In this document: in pieces, positions 45,514 to 55,339 of the stretch
How the letters are laid out: each line of letters opens with the position of its first letter
Position numbering within the stretch: position 1 is the first letter of the stretch
NCBI RefSeq assembly: GCF_000340215.1
Contig: NW_006921534.1
Location: 6,189,450 to 6,253,449, forward strand
Direction of reading: 5' to 3'
Length of the DNA: 64,000 nucleotides
Origin: Pseudocercospora fijiensis CIRAD86
Taxonomy: Eukaryota; Ascomycota; Dothideomycetes; Mycosphaerellales; Mycosphaerellaceae
The notes under the pieces: generated by a model
The model's database searches: none
Told to the model about the DNA's origin: nothing
Seen by the model: only the letters and a program-made list of their open reading frames with translations
Program-made: the position numbers and the translations under genes

Positions 45514-47699
45514 CTAATCCTTCCCGAGCAATATAGTCTCAACCTCCTCCGCAATCGCAAGCACCTTCTCCTCTTCAAACTTCCGACAAACAACCTGCAA
45601 ACCAATCGGCATCCCATCGAATAATTCCGGATCATCTGTAAAAAAAAAAGTCAGTCCAACCCAAAACACAATTCAAGAAAAGGTTAATAAGATCCACTCA
45701 CACTGCCCCATAACCTCCCCATCCAAACCCTCTTTAGTCTTTATCTTCCCATCATCCCCCTCCTTCTCCGCCCTTCGTCCACTCCTCACCGTCACAGCCG
45801 AATAATCCAAAACATTCCACACCCCCGTATACCCAAAATACCTTCCCTCGCCGGGTCTGTGCGACAGCGTCGGCGCCGCGGGACAGATGATCGCGTCGAG
45901 GTCGTGGGCGCGCCAGAAGGCGGCGTAGCGGGTTTCGTAGGCGTGTTTTTGCGTGGTGAGGGTCCAGGTTTCGTTTAGGGGGGTGGGGGGGAGGTGGCCT
46001 GGGGGGAGGAATGTTAGTAGGGAGGGGATTGAGGGGAATGGGAGACGTACCGAGTTTTTCTCCGTATGAGATTGCGAGTTCGGGGACGGGGGGTTCGCCG
46101 GATTGGGTGAGGGTGGAGTGGATTTCTGTTCCGCCGTCGGCGGCGAAGGTGTTCCAGAGGATTTGGAAGGCTTCGGAGTGGGAGGGTGGAGAGATTTCGA
46201 TGACCTGTGTGTATATGGTTTTCAGATTTCGGATTCTTCGCGGAAGGTGATTCGATGTGTGAGTGAGAGAGAGAGAGAGGAAAGCATACCTTATACCCAT
46301 TCGCTTTCAGCGCAGCGACCGTCTCATCAACCGCCCGCAAAATCGGCGGATGAGGAGTGACGATTCCATCATTGCGAATCACACCGAATACGAGGTTTTT
46401 CTCTCGGATCTTGTCACGGATTTGTGTTTCCATTTCTTGGCGCCAGGGGATTGGGACGACGTTGGGGTCTGAGTTCCAGGGTTCGAGAGAGAGGATGGTT
46501 TTTGTGAGGAGGCGGAGGTCGGGGATGGTGTGGCCCATGACGCCGATTGAGGAGCGCACGATTGTTTGGCCTTCCATCTTTGTTGGGGGATGGGTTAGAT
46601 CACTGGGGATGGGATGGGATGGGATTGGGTGAGGAACTTACGCTGTTGGCGATTCCTAGGTAGGGGAATCGAGTGGATGTGGGTTTGATGCCGACGATGC
46701 CGTTGTAGGCGCTGGGTTGGCGGATTGAGGCACCTGTTGGAGCATGGTTTAGTCGATCGTGCTGACAGTCCACGTTTGATCTGTACGGGTCGTTGATAGG
46801 TACTTACCAACATCTGATCCAAGCCCGAGAATGCTTCCTCGCATGGCTAACAATGCAGCCTCTCCTAGAGACGGAAATTGATCGATCAGCCACAATTTTT
46901 CTTTTCGTCGTCGGAACTTGCATGATAGACATACCTCCCGAAGATCCACCTGATGACAATAATCGATTGTGGGCATTGGTGGTGTACCCAATGATATTAT
47001 TGTTGGTTTCAATAGCCTGGTATGGGAAGGAAGTCAGTTCGTGCCCAATCATCCTGATTCCTTCTCCGGGCATGCGCACCATCAAGCTCGAAGGAACATT
47101 CGTCTTGCAGTAGAGGACAGCTCCCATTTCTCGGAGTCGTGATACGAGCCAGGACTCGCTCTCTTCGGTCTCGACTTTGCCCAGCCACGAAATGTATCCA
47201 AGCGACGTCTCGACACCTTTGACTCGGAATTGATCTTTCAACGACACGGGCAAACCGTGCAGCGGGCCAATGGGCTTGCCATGTTCGGCGTAATATTGGT
47301 CCAGTCGCTGAGCTTGAGCTTTAGCCTCGTCGAAGAAGACTTCGCTTAGACAGTTGGTCTATGGTTACGGTTAGATATTTTGACTTGATCGAGGAATGTC
47401 GAACTCACCAGTTGATGGGCGATCGTGGCACGGTGAGCGAATGCCTCGAGAACTTCAGTCGCCGAAAGGCTGCCGTTTGCCAGGAGCTGCAAGAGTTGGC
47501 TCGCAGAGTAGTGCTCTGTGATCTCAATCTCTCTGGCAGAGAGATGTGTTCGGGAGAAAGCCAGTGCATTGGGTTCTTCTTGCGCGGAGGGGACATTTGA
47601 AAGACACCATTGCGTGGGAAGCGATGCACGAACCTGCTCACGCTTCTTGCGGCCAATCTCTCGCCAAGTGGGAGTCGTCGTCGTCACGTCGTTGGTCAT
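45514..47699 (-). CDS. Amidase signature family hydrolase (general amidase/acetamidase type)
   Basis: Eight exons on the minus strand: 47699-47409, 47358-46935, 46864-46808, 46733-46642, 46577-46290, 46204-46051, 45998-45702 and 45635-45514. All introns are GT-AG (50-85 bp). The product is 574 residues. The Ser-cisSer-Lys triad is complete: Lys138 in VSLKDQF, cis-Ser236 in SSGGSSGG, nucleophile Ser260 in SDVGASIRQPS, with the family's 24-residue Ser-Ser spacing. Fungal relatives hydrolyse small or aromatic amides to acid and ammonia in the cytosol. It lies divergent to the enoyl reductase gene with a MITE between them. Membership of the neighbouring NRPS locus is possible; ordinary nitrogen scavenging is the alternative. 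Confidence 0.9.
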
Positions 47700-48294
47700 A
47701 TTGGTCTGCGCGAGGTATGATTTTCTGAGATCAACGGTACTCACAGAAACGCTTTATAGACCACAACTCCCTCTCGCACGTATGACTTTCGTACATCCGT
47801 GACTAATTGTTTCTGATTACGCGTGCAAGGGCGAGTTAGCTGCCTGCACTGAGACAGCGTTCTATGCGTATCCATATGGCACGAGCTGTAAGGCGTGCTA
47901 CGTATAGCGTCTGAAAACCTCGGAAGGCTACTGTTTGCTCCCCAAATTATAGCTAGCAGGGATCTCTGCGCATTGAAATCTCTTTTTGCCTTGTCAAGCT
48001 TAAGCGTTCTAGCCCTCCAACGTGTTCAGTCGCTGTACCATGTGCAGACAAGCGCAGACAAGCCCTGTTAGTGCGTGCGTCAGATGATGTCGCAATGAAG
48101 GGCTAAACAATTCGCCGATTTTGGCGTAAGTGCCATGTGGGTCCCGATTGGCAGGGTATGCCGCTGGCGATCGAGGGCTCGATCACACCGGAGCAGTGAG
48201 GTATCATTGTGTGAAAAATACAAATTGCCGGTTAGCACAGTCAAAGACCATCCCATTCAACGCTTGCGCCAGAGTAGCAAAACAACCAGCAGTC
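47700..48294. other. Divergent promoter region, amidase / enoyl reductase, with MITE
   Basis: 595 bp carrying MITE copy 1 (47905-48035). A short direct repeat GCAGACAAGC lies right after it (near 48045-48065). No coding is recognised. Confidence 0.55.
47905..48035 (+). mobile_element. MITE copy 1 (131 bp, TIRs, TA target duplication)
   Basis: Aligns over its full length with 51262-51393 at roughly 80% identity. The left end TAGCGTCTGAAAACCTCGGA and the right end, reverse-complemented, CAGCGACTGAACACGTTGGA are inverted repeats. TA flanks it on both sides (47903-47904 and 48036-48037), suggesting a Tc1/mariner-type target duplication. No coding capacity. Confidence 0.8.
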
Positions 48295-49389
48295 ATGTCT
48301 CCGCTCGCATTGACGTTTTCCTCCGAGTCGGCTGATGCCGCCTCAGCAATCAAAGTACAGCCATGCGAACACCTGACCCCGAACATGGAGTTGGGATCAG
48401 AGGATGTATTGGTGCGTTACCTGGCCTTTCCGATCAATCCACAGGACTTGATGGCCATCGCCGGGAAGTATCCCGTCAAACCAGTATATCAACATCCCGA
48501 CGGATCTCGAATCGCAGGCAACGACGGCATCGCTCGGATCGAGCGTGTTGGAAGCGGTGTTGATCTCCTTCAACCGGGAGACCTGGTTCTACCCCGTTCG
48601 CATGGGCTGGGCACATGGCGCGAGCTTGCGATTCTACCTGGGAAATCAGTCATCAAGCTTCCAAGAGAAGCCGATCCTATTGCAGGAGCGCTCCTGAAGA
48701 TGGGATTCGCGCCGGGATATCTCTTGATTGAGGACACGGCCGTTCTGAAGCCCGGAGACTGGGTGGTGGTTAATGCCGGCCTGGGCACGATTCCTCAAAT
48801 GGCAATTCAATTCGCGCGCCTGCGTGGCTGCCATGCTGTCGCGGTGGTGCGGGAGCGAGATGCGGGGGACTTGGAAGCGGCGAAAAGGCTCCTCCACGCT
48901 CAAGGCGCCGACGTCGTGGTCACCGGGGAAGATCTCGCCAAGCATGGGCCCGCCGCCGACGCAGCCTTGGCAGCGGCCGTCCAAGGAAAGCGGATCGTGC
49001 TGGCGCTCGACGCGGTGTTCGGAGACAGCGCCGAGCACCTGGCGCGACTGCTAGCCCCCAATGCGACGTTCGTGAATTATGGGTCGCTTGGTGGGGGAGA
49101 GGGGGTGTTGCGATTGACGCAAGAGCTTCTGTTCTGGAAGCAGATCAAGTTCCGCAACTTCCGCCTCTCGCAACAGCTCGCCAGTCGCAGCAATGCGGAA
49201 GTGGAAGGGCTATTGGCGTGGTTCGTCGACCTGCTGCGCCAGGGACGCCTCAGGACCCCCGAGGTCGAGACGATTGCTTGGCGGGGAGGAGACGAGGCGG
49301 TGGGAGAGTTCGAGGCCCGAGTGCGAGCGGCGCTGGGCAAGGCTGTTCGACGCCCGCTTGGGTTGAAGAAGCAGGTAGTGGTGCTGTGA
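48295..49389 (+). CDS. Enoyl thioester reductase, Etr1/MECR-like (MDR superfamily)
   Basis: 364 residues, single exon, ATG at 48295 (GTCATGT). Family hallmarks: FPINPQDLMAIAGKYPVKP, with Tyr59 at the position of the catalytic Tyr of Etr1; IAGNDGIARIERVGSGVDLLQPGDLVLP; and the NADPH-binding NAGLGTIPQMAIQFARLRG. Family knowledge: these zinc-free MDR enzymes reduce trans-2-enoyl-CoA/ACP, normally in mitochondrial fatty-acid synthesis. No obvious basic targeting peptide precedes the domain and the upstream frame has no ATG, so a cytosolic paralogue is possible. Next to an NRPS locus it could act as a trans-acting reductase (inference). Convergent with the AhpD-like gene. Confidence 0.85.
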   Translation: MSPLALTFSSESADAASAIKVQPCEHLTPNMELGSEDVLVRYLAFPINPQDLMAIAGKYPVKPVYQHPDGSRIAGNDGIARIERVGSGVDLLQPGDLVLPRSHGLGTWRELAILPGKSVIKLPREADPIAGALLKMGFAPGYLLIEDTAVLKPGDWVVVNAGLGTIPQMAIQFARLRGCHAVAVVRERDAGDLEAAKRLLHAQGADVVVTGEDLAKHGPAADAALAAAVQGKRIVLALDAVFGDSAEHLARLLAPNATFVNYGSLGGGEGVLRLTQELLFWKQIKFRNFRLSQQLASRSNAEVEGLLAWFVDLLRQGRLRTPEVETIAWRGGDEAVGEFEARVRAALGKAVRRPLGLKKQVVVL

Positions 49390-49652
49390 ATAAGTACAAA
49401 GAGAATCTTTTCTGAGTTTGAAGTTTTCTCAGACCATCACGTGTTGCAGCCTGAGGTATATCTTGGCTTGCTGCCTTGATGCCTGTCGTGCACGCTGCTG
49501 TGCGGTGGATGTTGCCAAGCCGCAGCGGCCCGACATTCGAGGGGCGAAGGTTCTCGGCAGCGGGCGGAGATGAAAGCTTAAGCATCCTCTACATGTACTG
49601 CATACAGTCTATCTGACATCACGACATCTCCTGACCATCCGACCTCGACCAC

Positions 49653-50346
49653 CTAATCGGTATACGCCTTCTCCTTCTCGATGGCCGCCGCATTGTATTT
49701 CCGCAACATGTCCTCCAGACCCGGGATGGGCGGATCAAAGTCGATGCGCGCGCTGTTCATGAAACGCGCCAAAAAGCCATACACACCATTCAAGAAGAAG
49801 AACTCGGCCACTCCGCGATCCCCAAACACCCCTTGAGCCTCCTTCATGCTCTCCACTGACACGATGTTGTTGGCATTGACCTCGTCAACAAGCTTCGCCA
49901 ACAGCCTCTTGCGTGGCGTAAACAGTTCTTCTGGAAGCGGCCTGGTCGCATCCTTGAGCGCGCTGAACTGAGCTTCGGTGAAGCCGAGAACCTCAGCGAC
50001 TGGAGCATTGACATCCCACTCATACGGCGCGTTCAGTGTTGCCGCGGTTCGCAGAACAACCAATTGCCAGTCGGTGGCGCGCAGCGAGTTGTCGGCACTC
50101 CAGCAAGAGCTCAAAAGCTTCATGAAGATTGGCATTTGGTTTGGAGCATTGGCAAGCAACTGCGAAATCTCAGTACCCTTCCGCCATCAACGCCCCTTCA
50201 TTTCCGCCCTGTCAACTCACCTTGAAGATGTTGCGCTGAAATGGCAACGTGTTCAGGGCCGACGCGACCTCTGGTGACGCATCATTGGAATCGACGTATG
50301 GAAGGAGATGCTCGTTGGTGATGTCGCGCTTGTTCCAAGAAGCCAT
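49653..50346 (-). CDS. AhpD/carboxymuconolactone decarboxylase-like protein
   Basis: Two exons, 50346-50221 and 50159-49653 (61-bp intron, GTGAGT...TTCGCAG), give 210 residues. The fold is recognised by the pattern RATDWQLVVLRTAATLNAPYEW, corresponding to the RExxIxxLRxxxxxxxxYEW helix of fungal CMD-like proteins. The downstream segment VNAPVAEVLGFTEAQFSALKD also fits. The His usually found four residues after YEW and the CxxC of AhpD are missing here (YEWDVNAP), so peroxidase-type chemistry is unlikely; a structural or acid/base role is inference. Small CMD-like proteins recur in fungal metabolite clusters. It is convergent with the enoyl reductase, 263 bp between stops. Confidence 0.78.
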
Positions 50347-51956
50347 GTTGGGCGAGCTTCAGTTCTTTCAGTCGCACACTCCAGGATTTGCGAGGAATCG
50401 TGATGGGACAGAGGACGAACGCTACGGCTACACCTTTAGAGCACAATGTCGCCTCGAGAATGGAATCTTCTCGCAACTCTGATCAATATTGCTAAGCCAT
50501 ATGGCCTGTTACGTGGCCTGGAAAAACTTCTACCGCTCGGCTCAAATCTGGCAGAAAGATGCAATGCAGGTGCTCTCTGACAACGCGTCCTAGCTACAAC
50601 GGCGCCATGGCTGGTCGCAGCGGTGCATGGGCAATGCTCCAATTTCAATTCAGGCAGCGCGCTTTGGTCTGCACTCCTCACGACACGAGGCTGCATTGGC
50701 TAGCATTGGTCCGCGTGTGAAGCCAGCTTGCCACGTTTTGGGACTTCGTTCCTGCAGAATGGCGGTTATACATCGCTCATTACGACTCGCCACATTCAGT
50801 AGACTGGACTAGACACCAAGTCGCATTTCGCTTTCGTTTCATGCGGATCTGTATGTCGAAGATGTCGAAGATTGGCTGCCCAACTGCGTCGCGTGCTGCC
50901 AGTCGACGACCGAGACTTGTCCATATTGCTGCGACGTAATTTTACAGCAGTGTCAATATGTCTCACTGCTGTCGCACGCCATTCATTCTGCATATGCAGG
51001 GCACAGTCCAAGTACTATCTCAACCTTGGACCACTGCTTCCTCTGCAAGGCTAGTTCTCCGGCAGGCTCCACCTGACGCAACGATCGATCGCTGGAACTT
51101 CCTCACGCTTCGAAACCAGGTACGAACATCGAGCCATTCAAAGATGCCACATATTGCGCACACACTCGCATGACTTGCAGGGATGGACCTCAAATGACTT
51201 AGTGGACCCATTCTGCACCCCTGTCTATATGCCCGGTCCCACAAGGAGTCAAAATGATCTACGGCGTCTGAACACCTCGGAAGGCTACTTTTTTTCTCAC
51301 CCAATTTTGGCCAGTAGGGATCTTTGCCAATTGAAATCGCCTTTTGGCTGCTCAAGCTTAAGCGTTTTAGCCCTCCGACGTGTTCAGACGCTGGAACATC
51401 CGAAAGTCTTTCCGCATGCAAGAATTGATGATCATCACGCACACGGCACATCAGCTAGATCCGCTTTCCAATCCCGAACGGCTTTGACAACCGATCGGCA
51501 TCGGGAGCGTGGGCTTCCATGCCCGATGATGCTGCAAGAAAATGCCATCGGGACTTTTCGTGCTTCATCCAATACAACGATCTGGTTGCGGTGCTCATGT
51601 GGAATTGAAGTCGTACTTCCGGCTGACGAAATGACTGGGCTCATCATATCACTTCTTGCTGGTTACCTGGAGCTATCCGTCTCTCCAAGATCTTACCCAA
51701 GCTGTCAAGATGAGCTGGAAAACGAGACTTCTATTATAATGCGAATTTTGCCGTTCCCGGTACTTGCCCTCCACTCGCTATGTACTCCACTCGCTATGTA
51801 CTCCAGTTCGTGTGTCCTCCTTCTATCGCTCTTCCGTCAAAGGACAAGCCCTGACCGGGCTTTGGTCCTGTTGAACGGCCGTCCCTTCTCCCGTCAAAGC
51901 GATCTTTCGAGCCTCGCTTCTCTCTTACTTGCAGCTCTGTCGTAGAAATGGCATTT
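50347..51956. other. Intergenic, AhpD-like promoter and transporter 3' flank, with MITE
   Basis: 1.6 kb of ordinary composition containing MITE copy 2 (51262-51393). A 263-codon open frame (51154-51945, plus) shows no family resemblance and is partly MITE-derived. A duplicated CTCGCTATGTACTCCA lies at about 51773-51804. No supported gene. Confidence 0.5.
51262..51393 (+). mobile_element. MITE copy 2 (132 bp, TIRs)
   Basis: Same orientation as copy 1. Left end CGGCGTCTGAACACCTCGGA and the right end, reverse-complemented, CAGCGTCTGAACACGTCGGA: inverted repeats of about 23 bp with three mismatches. TA precedes it on the left; the right flank is GA, so the target duplication is imperfect here. 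The interior shares AAGCTTAAGCGTT and TAGGGATCT-type blocks with copy 1. Confidence 0.8.
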
Positions 51957-53416
51957 TCATGCTTTTTCGAACAGGCCGGGTGCTTTGGCAAAACGCGCAA
52001 CCACACAGACACTTGCAGCTGCCACCACAGAGCAAGCACAGAATAGCTGAAGACCAAGCCAGCCTCGCGAAGTGAGGATCGCGCCAGCAACAGGATTGCC
52101 AACCAGCACGCCAAATGCCGCGAAAGAGAAGCTCATGCCCATCCTCGTGCCCACGACCGATAAGCTTGGCGAGAGGCTGACCACAGTAGTCGGAGGGAGA
52201 GAGACGAAAGTGCCCGAAAACAGGCCGTACATGATACAGAATACCAGCAGTCCAGCGAGGCCATCGACCGCAATCCAGCAGAATGCCAGGACGGCCGCCA
52301 GCGCGGAAGTGGGTATCAGCATATTGAGAGGACCAGTCTTATCTGCGAAGAAATTCGGAATGATTCTCCCGAATGAAGACGCGGCGTTCATAATTGGTAG
52401 CATCCAAAACGCCAGACTTGAGCCTGTGATCTGCTGCGCCGAGGCAAAACTCTGGATGTAGAAGAACGGGATGTACCTGAAAGATGTCAGCAGATGCGTC
52501 AACAGGGTGATTGGTTTTTATGTTGAAAATACTCACATGCCCATGAAACCCAGAAACTCGGCGAAACTGAACGCTGTATATGGCACCTCGCGGAAAGCGC
52601 TCAGGTCTAGTAGGCGTCGCTTTTGGGGTGGCAGGACGCGTACGCGCATGACTGCTATACAAACGAGCATTGTTGCCAGCATTATCGATGCCACGACGAT
52701 TGTGGCATCTCGGAAGCCTAGACGTGGCTCGAGTTTCGCAAAAACGACTGGGTATATAATGCCGCCGATGCTGCTGCCGCTGGCTGCGATCCCTGTCGCT
52801 AGAGATTTCCGACTCGTGAAATAAGTCGAGACAATGGCAACGCTGGGTACGAAGAGACACCCGCAGCCAAGACCGATGACAAGGCCCTGCGCGAGCATGA
52901 CCTGCCAGTATGTTGTACAGAGGCTGGTCATGTACTGGCCGAAGATGATGAGGAATCCTCCGCCGCAGAGCAGGTGGTAAAAGTATCCAGCATCAAAGAG
53001 AGGCCCGGTCACGACACCAACGATAAGCAACAGGAATGCTTGGATGGAGCCGATCCAGGATATATCTGACTCGGAAACGTCGCGGAGCAGATTGGTGGTG
53101 TAGAATGTCTGAAAGACGCCAAAACTGTTGACGAGGCCCCTACGCTATCAATCAGATGACATGTCGTTGTCAACGCCAGGATGGTGGAGCATGCTCACCA
53201 TGTATTGAAGAATAGAATGAAGGCGCCCAGGACTTGCAGCCAGGCCCTCAAGCCTCCATTTGGAGGCGGATTCGCGGCAGCCACCTGATGAGGGACGTCA
53301 GCAACCAAGTGAAGAATGGAGCAAGAGCATTGGGGACTGACTGCAGGCACCGGGGGCTGCTCTTCGATGGATGAATCCGATGTTCGTGTCTTTTCCTCTG
53401 AAGACTGCTCGGCCAT
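51957..53416 (-). CDS. MFS transporter, monocarboxylate-transporter (MCT/SLC16)-like
   Basis: Exons 53416-53342, 53284-53199, 53139-52537 and 52476-51957 give 427 residues. The first intron (53341-53285, GTCAGT...CATCAG, 57 bp, with a CTGAC branch site) is a multiple of three and open, so an unspliced reading would add 19 odd residues; splicing gives PPVPAVAAANPPPNGGLRAW, which fits the family. MCT signatures: NGGLRAWLQVLGAFILFFNTWG at TM1, GLVNSFGVFQTFY, and GLVIGLGCGCLFVPSVAIVSTYF. Twelve helices are expected. Fungal MCT-like carriers often sit in secondary-metabolite clusters as exporters or acid permeases. It is transcribed away from the NRPS over a shared 1.9-kb region, so co-regulation is plausible. 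Confidence 0.87.
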
Positions 53417-55339
53417 GGCTGCGACACTCGACTCAATGATAAGCGATGAGCGTATGGAGTGGTGGTTTCTGGTCGAGCAATGTGGAAGAATGAGTTGGGT
53501 GTTGAGCAGAATGGTATGAGAAGAGAAGCGAGCGAAGAGATCTGCCCGGGCGACACAAAAGAAAACGCCCAAGGACGCTCGGACTGCCCCGTCACGGAAA
53601 TGCTTGGTAATGCTTCGCAAAGCCTCGACAGCCCCACAGGAATACGGCAGGCGAGGGTGGATCTCACTCCTGCAACCATTGCATTGCATCACCACCGGAC
53701 CGTTTGAAATTAGGCTCGGGCCATCCGTCCGTCGCCCACTATCTTAGCCGGTCCCATTGCTTTGGGATTTTAGTGCCGCGTGTGGTTGTTTTTCGGCAAC
53801 GCGGTCGGAGCCCGGGATCTGCCATGTGCCGTGTCCACGCTACCATCTAGATCTTTGCACGGCCGTACCGTAGCAGAGTTCTCACCACTGGCTTGGCATG
53901 GCCCTGCCGGCAACTGACGGAGCTTTGCATTCCTGCTCGAGCTTCCCAATATGAACTTGAGCTGCGGCCATGTGTTTGACCAGGGGGCTTATGTTGAGCG
54001 TGCCATCGTCTGTGCCACATGGACGTCTCGTCATCAGTCATCGGAGCGTGGATTCCATGTGCAGAGCCGCGAGATCGTGCCGACGGCCATTGCTCCATCG
54101 ACGCTACGCTGACGATGGCCATACGTGCTGGTGCTGTTCGATTCACACGAGTAGGCCGTGCGAAGGACGCCATGACAGCGTTGCAACGCCTCGGGGTGAA
54201 AGTGGGTATCTCCTAAACCCTCGAGGAGCAAGGCCCACAGCGAGGAGCAGCGTGCGATGCAGCAGTCTGCGCCCAGTCATGATTTTCACTCGGAAGTGTA
54301 CAGACGCTGGCTGTATGATCGCGCTTGACTCGCGTGTTTGCGCTCACGGTGCGGGAATTTGGGTGCCTGGGTCGTTGATGAGGCGCGTATGTGGCATCAG
54401 ATGCTGCCTGGAATTTTCGTCATCTCAACGGGGAGGTCCCGACGTCTCCTACTCGTCTCGCTCGGACATCTGGAAGCTGCACGCGCGTTGATCTTCTACA
54501 ATACAACAACTATACCGTTTTGGTCGTATGGATGTGGAGGGAAGCATCTCCACCAAAGGCACGAAGCTATCTGCACATTGGGTCGTTGATTGTGTCTCAA
54601 CGACCCAGTCTACGTACATGTATGGGGCTCAAGCGAATAATTCTGGGCATGTCGCCGTTCTGGTGGGCTGTAGCTACATTACGGGCAGCTGAAGTGGCGA
54701 CTCGATTCCCTGTCACGACTCCTACATCGAGGCCCGCAGTCAAGCTCGTAAAGGAGGTTGGGCCAATACTGCTGAAGCTCATACGTCCAACCGAAGACAG
54801 AGATCGTCTGCCACCGCTTGGATAAACATCGTGATCCGTAGGTAGAGATGGAGGACTCGTTGCTTGTGGGACCATCGCCAGCGTGCATTCGTCCTCGTTC
54901 GGACCGAAAGGCCTGCGCTCTCGAGACACAGCCCGATAGATGCGGTACGTACAGACATGAGCAGCCATCAAGCTGTGTCACTGGTCAAGTTTCTGTCCAC
55001 TCGCAGTGTGAAGCAGTGATGTGACTTAGCTTGCAGAACGAGGCTGCGACGGACAACCTCGATGTCCAGATCGCCAGCATGATTGTCCGGATCTTTGACT
55101 TCCGTGAGCATTTGCACAAGACTCAGGTGCTTTTTGCAGTGTGTTGGGGCGAGGAGTAGTGTTCTCCAACCTTGCGTGCTCCCGCCATCGGGCTCATGTC
55201 GTGCCATGGTGGCAACCGTAGGCAGGCAGGCTGCGAGTGTTATAAACCAAGCACCATTCCTCAGGAGCGAAAATCTTTTGTAGCGAGCCCTCACTTACAA
55301 ATCATCCCCATCATCGAGCATCATTGAGCATCATCCACC
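53417..55339. other. Divergent intergenic region, transporter / NRPS
   Basis: 1.9 kb of normal composition. Open frames of 60-170 codons occur on both strands, but none resembles a known protein. A repeated GAGCATCAT(T/C) lies just upstream of the NRPS start (about 55316-55335). Probably the shared control region of the two genes. Confidence 0.5.

Noticed and set aside
49572..49582. AGCTTAAGC similar to the MITE interior
   Set aside because: GCTTAAGC is a short palindrome; flanks show no TIR or further similarity.
51154..51945. 263-codon plus-strand open frame in the transporter 3' flank
   Set aside because: Spans the MITE, resembles no family and has irregular composition.
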